Assembly (NCBI RefSeq): GCF_037076525.1
Contig: NZ_AP029018.1
Span: forward strand, 1,240,001 to 1,304,000
Origin: Selenomonas sp. TAMA-11512
GTDB taxonomy: Bacteria > Bacillota > Negativicutes > Selenomonadales > Selenomonadaceae
Direction of reading: 5' to 3'
Length of the DNA stretch: 64,000 nt
Positions 35,891 through 43,970 of this stretch are shown here, piece after piece (positions within the stretch are counted from its first letter, which is position 1; every line of letters begins with the position of its first letter). Both the position numbers and the translations under genes were made by a program. The notes below the pieces were generated by a model. It was not told where the DNA came from and did not search any database. It saw only the letters and a list, made by a program, of their open reading frames with translations.

Positions 35891-37072
35891 ATGGCGAAGG
35901 GCAGATTTGGAAAATATGGAGGACAGTATGTGCCGGAAATTGTTATGCCTGCATTGGCGGAGCTGGAGGAGGCGTATGACCGATATAAGGAAGATACGGA
36001 CTTTCTGGCGGAGTTTCGCACACTCTTAAGGGAATATGCCGGTCGACCGACGAATCTCTACTATGCGGAGAAATTGACCAAATACTACGGCAAGGGGAAG
36101 ATTTATTTAAAACGCGAAGATTTGCTTCATACGGGGGCGCATAAGATTAACAATGCACTGGGACAGGCACTTCTCGCGCATAAGATGGGGAAAAAACGGA
36201 TTGTCGCAGAGACGGGCGCTGGGCAGCATGGTGTCGCCTCGGCGACAGTGGCTGCACTTTTCGGTATGGAGTGCCATGTGTTCATGGGTGTAGAAGATAT
36301 CGACCGTCAAAGGCTCAATGTTTTTCGTATGAAGCTTTTAGGCGCTGAAGTTATTCCTGTTTCCTCCGGGACGGGGACGCTCAAAGACGCGACGAGCGAG
36401 GCGATACGTTACTGGGCCACAAATATTGAGGATACATATTACATCATCGGTTCGGCCGTCGGACCACATCCGTATCCTACCATGGTTCGCGATTTTCAGA
36501 AGGTCATCGGTGAGGAGATTCGCAAGGATGCGTTGGAAAAGACGGGAAAACTCCCGGATTATCTCATTGCCTGCGTTGGCGGCGGCAGTAATGCGATTGG
36601 CACATTCTACGATTTCAAAGATGAGCCGACGGTGAAGAAGATTGGCATTGAGGCCGGCGGCCGCGGCGAAGCACCTGTGGATAATGCAAAAACACTGTCC
36701 GGAGCAGGTGAACCGGGGGTACTGCATGGATCGTACAGCTATCTCTTGCAGGATTCGGACGGACAGGTGGTTGAGGCATATTCGATTTCCGCAGGATTGG
36801 ATTATCCGGGTGTCGGGCCGGAACATTCCTATTTCAAGGATATGGGGATTGTGCAATACTTGTCTGTAAGAGACAGTGAGGCGATTGATGCTTTTCAGCG
36901 GCTGGCACACGTAGAAGGCATTTTGCCGGCGTTGGAGAGCTCACATGCACTTGCTTATCTGGAAAAGCTGATGCCGCAGACAAAGGAAGAGGATGTCATC
37001 GTTTTGTGCCTTTCCGGTCGTGGAGACAAGGATGTGCAGTCCGCGGCAAAGGCAATGGGGGAGGCGATTTAA
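35891..37072 (+). CDS. trpB: Tryptophan synthase beta chain
   Basis: 393 residues, the PLP enzyme that joins indole and serine. The PLP lysine is in [10 protein letters not shown]; other signatures are [11 protein letters not shown], the glycine-rich phosphate loop VGGGSNAIG, the GEPGVLHGS segment and a C-terminal LSGRGDKD. It begins with the canonical [20 protein letters not shown] precedes ATG 35891. Its stop is directly followed by the trpA start, consistent with a stoichiometric alpha2-beta2 complex. Confidence 0.97.
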   Translation: MAKGRFGKYGGQYVPEIVMPALAELEEAYDRYKEDTDFLAEFRTLLREYAGRPTNLYYAEKLTKYYGKGKIYLKREDLLHTGAHKINNALGQALLAHKMGKKRIVAETGAGQHGVASATVAALFGMECHVFMGVEDIDRQRLNVFRMKLLGAEVIPVSSGTGTLKDATSEAIRYWATNIEDTYYIIGSAVGPHPYPTMVRDFQKVIGEEIRKDALEKTGKLPDYLIACVGGGSNAIGTFYDFKDEPTVKKIGIEAGGRGEAPVDNAKTLSGAGEPGVLHGSYSYLLQDSDGQVVEAYSISAGLDYPGVGPEHSYFKDMGIVQYLSVRDSEAIDAFQRLAHVEGILPALESSHALAYLEKLMPQTKEEDVIVLCLSGRGDKDVQSAAKAMGEAI

Positions 37073-37873
37073 ATGGGAACACGCTTGGAAAAGGTCCTGC
37101 AGAGACGCAGGGATGCGGGACGCAAGAGCATCTTTATTTATATTACCGCCGGTTGTCCGGATGTGGAAACCTCACTGGATGCAATTCGTCTCGCCGAGGA
37201 AAATGGTGCAGACGTCATTGAGCTGGGATTGCCTTTTTCCGATCCGATGGCGGACGGACCTGTGATTCAGGAGGCTTCGGTCAAAGCCCTTCAAGCCGGT
37301 ATGAATCTGGATCGTGCGAAGGCACTCGTCAAGAGAGTTCGTGAAACCTCGGAAATTCCTATCCTCGGTATGGGATACATCAACAATATGCTGTATTATG
37401 GATTTGAAGCATTTGTCGAGGACTTTAAAGCCGCCGGCATGGATGGTGTCATCATACCGGATCTGCCGCATGAGGAGTCCGGCGATATGCGGGAGATCTG
37501 CCGGGCACATGACTTCCATCTTGCGGAATTTGTGACGCCGTTGACGACAGCTGCACGAATGAAAGAGACCTGCAGGGATGCCAGCGGGTTCATCTACTGT
37601 GTTTCCAATACAGGCGTAACGGGCGTCAAGGAAGTCGATTACTCGGCGATCAGCTCTGTTGTAACAGAAGCTCGCAAGCATACAAGCGTGCCTTTGGCCG
37701 TCGGCTTCGGTATCGGCTCTCCGGAGGCTGCGGTAGCCGCCGCGAAGGAAGCAGACGGTGTCATCGTCGGAAGCGCTGTTGTGAAGCACATTTTAAAGGG
37801 AGACTTGCCTGCTGCCGCTGCACTTATTACCTCGATGCGAAAAGCGCTTGATCGGACGTATAGGGACGCCTGA
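37073..37873 (+). CDS. trpA: Tryptophan synthase alpha chain
   Basis: 266 residues. It releases indole from indoleglycerol phosphate and channels it to TrpB. Signatures are FIYITAGCPD, the catalytic Glu in ADVIELGLPFSDPMADGP, the Asp in GVIIPDLPHEE, and the phosphate-site VGFGIGSPEAA followed by GVIVGSAVVK. The start abuts the trpB stop with no gap; GGGGGAGG lies upstream. Confidence 0.97.
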   Translation: MGTRLEKVLQRRRDAGRKSIFIYITAGCPDVETSLDAIRLAEENGADVIELGLPFSDPMADGPVIQEASVKALQAGMNLDRAKALVKRVRETSEIPILGMGYINNMLYYGFEAFVEDFKAAGMDGVIIPDLPHEESGDMREICRAHDFHLAEFVTPLTTAARMKETCRDASGFIYCVSNTGVTGVKEVDYSAISSVVTEARKHTSVPLAVGFGIGSPEAAVAAAKEADGVIVGSAVVKHILKGDLPAAAALITSMRKALDRTYRDA

Positions 37874-37887
37874 GAGGGGGTTAAAAG

Positions 37888-39384
37888 ATGCAGGTAAAGC
37901 CTGATATAAATAGGTTTCAAGAGCTGTCAAAGACGGCGAATCTCATTGCTGTTGGGGGAGAGCTCTCCATGGATATGGATACACCTGTATCCGTGTACAG
38001 CAAGCTGGTCGGTGAAAAAAGGGGATTCATCCTGGAATCGGTTGATACAACGCAACAGAAGTTTGGGCGGTTTTCCTTTATAGGCGCAGATCCGTTTGCG
38101 CTTCTGCAAGTTTATCCGAAACGATTGATGGTTCGTGAAAATGACCGCATGAAGGTTATCGAAGGAGATCCTGTTCAAAGCATCAAGACATATATGCGGC
38201 GATTCCGGCCCGCACTGGAGGATACAGAACTGCCGCTGGCAAATGGCGGCATGGTCGGCTATCTGAACTACGAAATCGCAGCCACATTTGACCGTGTGCG
38301 CGGGATGACGCCCGATGAGGAAGAGCTCCTGGGAGAGTTTATGGTATGCCGTATCCTTGTGGTATTTGATGCATTGAAGAATACGGCTCGTCTTATCTAC
38401 CTTGCGGAGATCGGAGATAAGGATCCTGCTGCAGTCTACAAAGACGCTCTCTTGAAGATGCAGAGAGTGCGAGAAAAGCTGATGACTCCATTGGAGGCCT
38501 CGAATACACCTTCTCATCGAAAGGAGAAGGTTAACTTCCTGAACCGCTATGGTAAGATGCCTCAAGATTTTCTCGATGCAATTGCAAAGGCAAAGGAACA
38601 CATCTTTGCAGGGGATGTCTTTCAAGTCGTGCCTTCGAAGCAGTTTCGCGAGAGGATTACAAAACCCTGTTTCCACTTCTACCGCAGGCTTCGTCAGGTC
38701 AATCCGTCGCCGTATATGTTTTATCTGAACTTCCGACGTACAAAGCTCGTAGGGGCTTCCCCTGAGATGCTTGTAAAAGTGATGGGAGACAAGATCTATA
38801 CCTATCCGATCGCCGGTACACGTCGCCGCGGCATGAACGATGATGAGGATCTGCGATTGTCTGCGGATCTTCTGAGTGACGAGAAGGAATGCGCAGAGCA
38901 CTCGATGCTTGTGGATCTTGCGCGAAACGATATTGGCCGCATCAGCCGCCCGGGAACCATAGAGGTTACGAAGCTAAAAGTCATCGAGAAGTTCAGCCAT
39001 GTACTGCATATAGTGTCGGAGGTCGTCGGTACGCTGCAGCAGGGAATGACTGTAATGGATGTACTAAAAGCGTGCTTTCCGGCAGGAACTGTATCCGGTG
39101 CGCCAAAACTTCGTGCAATGGAGATCATACGGGAACTGGAGCCGGTACGGCGGGAGAGCTATGCCGGTACAGTGGGTTACATGGACTTTGCCGGCAATAT
39201 GGATATGTGTATTACACTGCGAACGATGCGTATAGAGGACGATGAGACGGCGGTGATTCAGTCGGGGGCAGGGATTGTTGCCGACTCCGTCGCAGAAAAG
39301 GAATATCAGGAAATCCTGCAAAAGTCAAAGGCACTCTTTGAAATTGTCGAGGAGGTGGAAAACGATGTTGTTGCTTTTCGATAA
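37888..39384 (+). CDS. trpE: Anthranilate synthase component I
   Basis: 498 residues, the chorismate-utilising subunit that makes anthranilate with ammonia from TrpG. The N-terminal region carries the regulatory strand with ESVDTTQQKFGRFSF, containing the ES element of the tryptophan feedback site. The C-terminal catalytic part has IFAGDVFQVVPSKQF, ASPEMLVKV, PIAGTRRRG, DLARNDIGR, GAPKLRAMEII and IQSGAGIVADS. It overlaps trpG by 20 bases. Its position after trpFCBA, at the far end, is atypical. Confidence 0.96.
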   Translation: MQVKPDINRFQELSKTANLIAVGGELSMDMDTPVSVYSKLVGEKRGFILESVDTTQQKFGRFSFIGADPFALLQVYPKRLMVRENDRMKVIEGDPVQSIKTYMRRFRPALEDTELPLANGGMVGYLNYEIAATFDRVRGMTPDEEELLGEFMVCRILVVFDALKNTARLIYLAEIGDKDPAAVYKDALLKMQRVREKLMTPLEASNTPSHRKEKVNFLNRYGKMPQDFLDAIAKAKEHIFAGDVFQVVPSKQFRERITKPCFHFYRRLRQVNPSPYMFYLNFRRTKLVGASPEMLVKVMGDKIYTYPIAGTRRRGMNDDEDLRLSADLLSDEKECAEHSMLVDLARNDIGRISRPGTIEVTKLKVIEKFSHVLHIVSEVVGTLQQGMTVMDVLKACFPAGTVSGAPKLRAMEIIRELEPVRRESYAGTVGYMDFAGNMDMCITLRTMRIEDDETAVIQSGAGIVADSVAEKEYQEILQKSKALFEIVEEVENDVVAFR

Positions 39385-39934
39385 TTATGATTCTTTTACT
39401 TACAATATCGCACAGCTTTTGATGGATCTGGGAAAAGAAGTCGAGGTCGTGCGAAACGACGTGTGCACGCCGGAAGAATTACTCATGAAAAAATATGAGG
39501 CGGTTGTACTATCACCAGGCCACGGTGTGCCGAAAGAAGCAGGCTGCCTGGAGGATTTCATTGAAAAAGCCAAAGGGAGACTGCCAATCTTGGGTGTATG
39601 CTTGGGTCATCAGGCGATCGGTGAGGTCTTTGGAGCAAAAGTTGTTCGAGCAAAGAGCATTGTTCACGGTAAATCCTCTGTGTTGCTGCATGATGGTACC
39701 GGTCTTTACCAAGACGTGTCAAAAAATGCACTCGTGGGACGCTATCATTCACTAGTCGTTGAGAGGGAAAGTTTGCCGGATTGTCTGTATGTGACTTCAG
39801 AGCTCGAAGATGGGATGATTATGGGACTGCGACATCGTCATTACGAGATGGAGGGAATCCAATTTCATCCCGAATCTATTTTAACGCCTGAAGGGCGGCA
39901 GATGATGAGGAATTTTTTAGGTAGGATTGCGTGA
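39365..39934 (+). CDS. trpG: Anthranilate synthase component II (glutamine amidotransferase)
   Basis: 189 residues, class I glutaminase that feeds ammonia to TrpE; PabA-type double use for folate is possible. It starts LLLFDNYDSFTYN. The oxyanion region SPGHGVP, the nucleophile Cys in GVCLGHQAIGE and the His-Glu pair in IQFHPESILTPEG complete the triad. ATG 39365 lies inside the trpE end with GGAGG upstream. The stop overlaps the ubiX start by one base. Confidence 0.95.
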   Translation: MLLLFDNYDSFTYNIAQLLMDLGKEVEVVRNDVCTPEELLMKKYEAVVLSPGHGVPKEAGCLEDFIEKAKGRLPILGVCLGHQAIGEVFGAKVVRAKSIVHGKSSVLLHDGTGLYQDVSKNALVGRYHSLVVERESLPDCLYVTSELEDGMIMGLRHRHYEMEGIQFHPESILTPEGRQMMRNFLGRIA

Positions 39935-40524
39935 TGGAAAATAAAGAGATAAAAACAGATCAGCGAATCATAGTGGGGGCTACGGGAGCCAGCGGCAGTC
40001 CGCTCTTGATAGAATGTCTTCGACAGATTCGCGATACAGCGGGTTACGAGGCTGAACTCATCTTGACGCCTGCGGCCGAGTTGACACTGCGGCAGGAAAG
40101 TGATGTCACGCTGGAAGAGGTAAAGGGATTGGCTGTTCGCACCTATGCGATTGATTCCATTGGAGCTCCGCCGGCAAGCGGTTCCTACCCGACGGCAGGC
40201 ATGGTGATCGTACCATGCTCCATGCACACATTGGCCGGTATTCATTCCGGATTCTCGGATAACCTTCTCCTGCGAGCGGCAGACGTTACGATAAAAGAGG
40301 GGAGACGACTTGTTTTAGCCGTGCGAGAGTCTCCGTTAAGTGCGATTCACCTGCGTAATATGCAGGAGCTGGCCCTGCTTTCCAACGTTAAAATCATGCC
40401 GCCGATGATGACTTTTTACAACCGACCAGACAGTATAGATGAAATGGTGAAGGCGTTTGCCGCACGGTTGCTGCTGCCCTTCGGAATTAAGCATCAAGAG
40501 CATAGAGAGTGGACAGGGATATAA
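39934..40524 (+). CDS. ubiX: UbiX/Pad1-type flavin prenyltransferase
   Basis: 196 residues. UbiX joins dimethylallyl phosphate to FMN to make the prenyl-FMN cofactor of UbiD decarboxylases. Family marks are the N-terminal IVGATGASGSPLLI, the IDSIGAPPASGSYPTAGMVI core, PCSMHTLAGIHSG, LRAADVTIKEGRRLVLAVRE, then PLSAIHL and MPPMMTFYNRPDSI near the C-terminus. ATG 39934 overlaps the trpG stop, so it is translationally coupled to the trp operon. No ubiD is in the window. The TAA stop falls at the border of the second small repeat. Confidence 0.93.
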   Translation: MENKEIKTDQRIIVGATGASGSPLLIECLRQIRDTAGYEAELILTPAAELTLRQESDVTLEEVKGLAVRTYAIDSIGAPPASGSYPTAGMVIVPCSMHTLAGIHSGFSDNLLLRAADVTIKEGRRLVLAVRESPLSAIHLRNMQELALLSNVKIMPPMMTFYNRPDSIDEMVKAFAARLLLPFGIKHQEHREWTGI

Positions 40525-40681
40525 GCACGGATAAATGCAGCACAGCCTGGCGTATCTTTTCCGCCCACGCTTCGCACACCATCCTCTACAGAGCATTGCT
40601 CTGCGTCCGGGTTGTTTCCTTGTGATAGAATGAAGCATCTATGTCAATCTGACAGACTTCACTTTATCAGCGATTCCCAAG
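40515..40681. repeat. Small interspersed repeat with terminal inverted repeats, copy 2 (inverted)
   Basis: About 167 bases. Its reverse complement aligns over its full length with 30067-30234. Shared blocks include GTGAAGTCTGTCAGATTG, CGGACGCAGAG, CTCTGT-GAGGAT, GGGCGGAAAA and GGCTGTGCTG-ATTTATCCGTG. The left end GCACGGATAAA and right end TTTATC...TTCCC form degraded inverted repeats. This copy is more divergent at its ends than copy 1. It lies directly after ubiX and 65 bases before the IS3-family element. Confidence 0.75.
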
Positions 40682-40854
40682 AATAGACCCCCCTTGTGGA
40701 CGGATCTCTGAAAGTTGGTTCTGACAAATTCTTGAAGTGGTAAACTAAAACTGGACACAGAGGGGGTAGAAAATGGACACTGTTTGCAGTATCCTGTACA
40801 CAGGATGACAGGCAGCGGACAGCCTATCTCCCGATGCAGACAGGAGGTTGCCAC

Positions 40855-41223
40855 GTGAAGTACACCAAGGAGCAACGTTTGGACATAGGCCGTCGGATCT
40901 ACGACGGCGAGCTCACGAGATATGAAGCAGCAGAAGAATACGGGATCAGCGAGCAGACCGCACGGGATTACATGCGCCACTACCGGGATGCCAACCAGCT
41001 CCCGCCGAAAAGGGGGGTGCGCAGCTGCTTGGGTCTTGCCAAGACCAAATCCATACCAGTTCCCACCGGCCTGGAAGATCTCCAGTCCATGACGAAAAAA
41101 GAACTAATCGATGCCCTCGTTATGGCAAGGATCACAGAGGCACGCTTAAAAAAAGGTTATCTGGTGGAAGGAGTTGGTGCGGAAAAGACGTTCATTCCTA
41201 TCGGCAGGAAGAATACCAAGTAG
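40855..41223 (+). CDS. IS3-family transposase OrfA (helix-turn-helix)
   Basis: 122 residues. The N-terminal helix-turn-helix (YTKEQRLDIGRRIYDGELTR then YEAAEEYGISEQTARDYMRHY) should recognise the IS ends. GTG 40855 follows GGAGG by seven bases. The seven-A run at 41148-41154 is positioned as A-AAA-AAA in this frame, so a -1 slip would join it to the OrfB frame. Otherwise it ends at TAG 41223, two bases before the OrfB ATG. Confidence 0.85.
   Translation: MKYTKEQRLDIGRRIYDGELTRYEAAEEYGISEQTARDYMRHYRDANQLPPKRGVRSCLGLAKTKSIPVPTGLEDLQSMTKKELIDALVMARITEARLKKGYLVEGVGAEKTFIPIGRKNTK
41148..41154 (+). other. Putative -1 ribosomal frameshift site in the IS3 element
   Basis: Seven consecutive A residues read LEU-LYS-LYS in the OrfA frame. 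After a -1 slip the reading frame is open without a stop through to the OrfB ATG at 41226 and beyond, as expected for programmed OrfAB fusion in IS3-family elements. Confidence 0.7.
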
Positions 41224-41225
41224 TC

Positions 41226-42095
41226 ATGGAGCTTTCCGGACAGTTCCCCATCCGGCTGCTCTGTACAAAGACCGGAATCCCACGCAGCAGCTTCTACAAC
41301 TGGAAGAAGAGCGTGGAACATCCACCCGAACAGAAGAAACGGCTTGTGCAGAGCATCGGATTGTTTCAGGAATACCATGGGCGCTTTCCCTCCCATGGCT
41401 ACCGCTGGCTGAATGCCAAAATCCGATTGGACAAAGGAATCGTATTTTCCGATCCCTATGCCCATAAATGCTGTAAGATCGCAGGGATCAAGAGCCTTTG
41501 CAAACATTACAGCTACAAGAAGGAGGGCGATCCGTCCAGAACCTATCCGAACTTGTTGCTTGCAGGAATCAACATCACCGGCCCCATGGAATGTGTGGTG
41601 AGTGATATGACCGCCTTTTATGTGGAGCGCACATACTACGAGCTCACACTATATATGGATTTGTGGAATGACGAGCTCATTGCCCACGCGCTCTCATCCA
41701 AGCGCGGCGATCGTATGACCTACCTCGACGGCTTGCAGGACGTGCTTGCGTTCAAGAAGCAGTATCCGAATCAGAAGCTCATCCTGCACAGCGATCAAGG
41801 CTCTGTTTACGCATCCAAGAGCTACAACGAACTCCTGCCCATGTACAACATTGTCAGGTCAATGTCCAGAGCCGGCACACCGACAGACAATGCCGCGATG
41901 GAGGCGATTAATGGTTGGATCAAGGCCGAACTCTTTACAGATTTCCATATTACTTCGCCGGAGAATGTCCCCGCTCAGGTATCCGACTACATCCGCTTCT
42001 TCAACGAGGAGCGCCCTGCATATGCCCTTGGATACCTTACGCCGAAGCAGTATCGGGAGCAGTTCGCGCCAAAGCACGAAGGTGCGGCTCCTTGA
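41226..42095 (+). CDS. IS3-family transposase OrfB (DDE catalytic domain)
   Basis: 289 residues. An HTH_21-like segment (FQEYHGRFPSHGYRWLNAKI) is followed by the rve integrase core. The catalytic triad is visible as the Asp in VVSDMTAFY, the Asp in ILHSDQGSVY and the Glu in DNAAMEAINGWIKAE. A C-terminal YIRFFNEERPAYALGYLTP is typical of the family. It appears intact. Probably made as an OrfAB fusion by -1 frameshifting. Confidence 0.9.
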   Translation: MELSGQFPIRLLCTKTGIPRSSFYNWKKSVEHPPEQKKRLVQSIGLFQEYHGRFPSHGYRWLNAKIRLDKGIVFSDPYAHKCCKIAGIKSLCKHYSYKKEGDPSRTYPNLLLAGINITGPMECVVSDMTAFYVERTYYELTLYMDLWNDELIAHALSSKRGDRMTYLDGLQDVLAFKKQYPNQKLILHSDQGSVYASKSYNELLPMYNIVRSMSRAGTPTDNAAMEAINGWIKAELFTDFHITSPENVPAQVSDYIRFFNEERPAYALGYLTPKQYREQFAPKHEGAAP

Positions 42096-42283
42096 TACGT
42101 GTCCTTTGAATGGAGGTCATGGATATTCTGTGTATCACATCTTCGATGAATATGTACAGTATCTCAATTCTAATGACTAATTTTTAGGTTTTTGTGTCCA
42201 GTTTTTGTTGACTAGTGCAATCTTCCTTTTGAGATCCGATTATCGCAGGGGAGGTCTATTCTTTTCGTGGCGGCGTGTTTAGG

Positions 42284-43878
42284 TTCTTTTCGTGGTGGCG
42301 TAAGTGTAAAATAGTTCTCGGAGGGGGTTGCAAAAAGAGAAAGAGACCAGTACCCTAAAGTGTATGCTAACGAGGCGAATACACAAGAAGGAAGGTCTCT
42401 TATGGAAACTATTGTAACAGAAATCCTGGAAATAATAAAGGGTACAAAAGACAATATCTCACAAGAAGAACAACTGCGCAGTTACTTTGAGATCCTGATA
42501 TGCCGTGCAGTTAGTGAGGCATTCGAACGAATTGACAAAGAACTGGCAAAGCGATACGCAGCCAAAGGCTGGCACGTGGAACGGCTTGATGCACGGTGCG
42601 TGCAAGCAAGCTACGGAACCATGCAAATCCGTCGCAGGCGCATGAAAAAAGAAGGAGAAGCCGGTATATACCCCTTGGACAAAGAAGTGGGTATTCGCCC
42701 TTACCGGAGATACACCGCCTATTTGGAATACGTTATTGCCTGTATTGCAGCCAAGAGCGTCTACCGTGATACAGCCGCTGTCGTCAACCTGCTGAGTCCC
42801 GTCACGATAAGCCACCAACAAGTTGCACATGTCGTGAGACGAGTAGGAGAAACCTATGGTGCTTGGGAGAAATTGCAGGAAAGCACCGATCCCATGGAAG
42901 AGACAGAACTGCGCCGACCGGAAGTTCTCTACATCGAAGGGGATGGACTCATGCTGCACGGGCAGAATAAGAAACAGCTCGAGCTCCATCGATTCCAAAT
43001 CGCCGAAGGCGTGCAAGAAAACGGCAACCGTCGTACCCTTATTGGCACCCACTATGTAGCGAATCTCGATCACGAGAAAGCCAAAGAGAGTCTGCTGCAC
43101 TATCTGGGGAGCCACTATGATCTAACCCATACCCTGGTTCTGAGCAACAGTGATGGAGGTGCCGGTTACACCTGCGGCGTCTTTGAAGAAATCCTTGGAA
43201 GCGTCGGCCAGCATGAGCACTTTCTGGATTGGTACCACGTACAAAGGAAATGCAGAGAACGCCTTTTATGGGCGAATTCGACCCTGTGTAAGAAACTACA
43301 CAAAGCGCTGTATATACATGAGCGTGAGGAAGTGAGCCTTGTATTGGATACCGTGGAATCTATGTCCCAAGATGAGCGACAAACGGAACAAGTGGAGCTT
43401 CTTCGAAAGTACATAGAAAGAAACTGGATATACCTTGCCGGCTTGGAAGAACGAGGGATCGGGGAATACAGGAAGCTTTTGGGGACGTGTGAAAGCAACC
43501 ATAGGCTCTACAGCTACCGGATGAAGAAGCAAGGCAGACGATGGAGTCGAGCCGGTGGCGAAGCGATGGTAAAGATCATCACTGGATTGAAGAACGGTGA
43601 TCTGCGAGAGGCCATGGCGGCGAAGGCGGAGTGGTTCAATGCGAAGGTAGGAAGAGACTTCCGCGGAGCCGTGCGAGAGGCATTGAAAAGAAGAAAAAGC
43701 ACGACATATGACGGGGTCCGACATGGGAGGATTACAGTAAGTGCGCCGATGAGCAGTGGGATTGGACATTTGTCCAAATGCTTTGCTTAGAGGCAAAAAA
43801 AGACTATGCCACGAAGGCAGACACATCAAGGGTGAAAACTCACCACCGAGAAAATCTTGACACATACCGTGGTGGCGT
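42284..43878 (+). mobile_element. ISLre2-family insertion sequence with flanking direct repeats
   Basis: The transposase gene is flanked by imperfect 19-base inverted ends: AGTGTAAAATAGTTCTCGG (42303-42321) and, on the complementary strand, TGTGTCAAGATTTTCTCGG (43846-43864). Outside these, CGTGGTGGCGT occurs as a direct repeat on both sides (42291-42301 and 43868-43878), suggesting a target duplication. A third related copy (42266-42276) lies 25 bases further left. Confidence 0.75.
42402..43790 (+). CDS. ISLre2-family (UPF0236) transposase
   Basis: 462 residues. It has the family layout: a helical N-terminus, a Lys/Arg-rich strand (TMQIRRRRMKKEGE), the YIEGDGLMLHGQ strand whose Asp begins the presumed DDE core, LVLSNSDGGAGYT with the second Asp, and HFLDWYHVQRKCRERL. 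A C-terminal ESNHRLYSYRMKKQGRRWSR supplies the conserved Glu and Arg/Trp. It appears full length. ATG 42402 follows AAGGAAGG. Confidence 0.88.
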   Translation: METIVTEILEIIKGTKDNISQEEQLRSYFEILICRAVSEAFERIDKELAKRYAAKGWHVERLDARCVQASYGTMQIRRRRMKKEGEAGIYPLDKEVGIRPYRRYTAYLEYVIACIAAKSVYRDTAAVVNLLSPVTISHQQVAHVVRRVGETYGAWEKLQESTDPMEETELRRPEVLYIEGDGLMLHGQNKKQLELHRFQIAEGVQENGNRRTLIGTHYVANLDHEKAKESLLHYLGSHYDLTHTLVLSNSDGGAGYTCGVFEEILGSVGQHEHFLDWYHVQRKCRERLLWANSTLCKKLHKALYIHEREEVSLVLDTVESMSQDERQTEQVELLRKYIERNWIYLAGLEERGIGEYRKLLGTCESNHRLYSYRMKKQGRRWSRAGGEAMVKIITGLKNGDLREAMAAKAEWFNAKVGRDFRGAVREALKRRKSTTYDGVRHGRITVSAPMSSGIGHLSKCFA

Positions 43879-43970
43879 GCTCCTTGCTGTATTTAATATT
43901 TCATGATAAAATCAAAGGTGTTATAACAGATTGACATGGTTGCCGGATGCAACAGGAAAGGGTGACGAGA

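Larger units (their letters stand above)
40747..42205 (+). mobile_element. IS3-family insertion sequence
   Basis: 1,459 bases with 13-base perfect inverted ends, AAAACTGGACACA (40747-40759) and its complement (42193-42205). It encodes OrfA and OrfB with a slippery A7 run. I see no convincing target-site duplication, so boundaries are good to a few bases (inner TGGACACA ends at 40752 and 42200 are the alternative). Confidence 0.85.
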
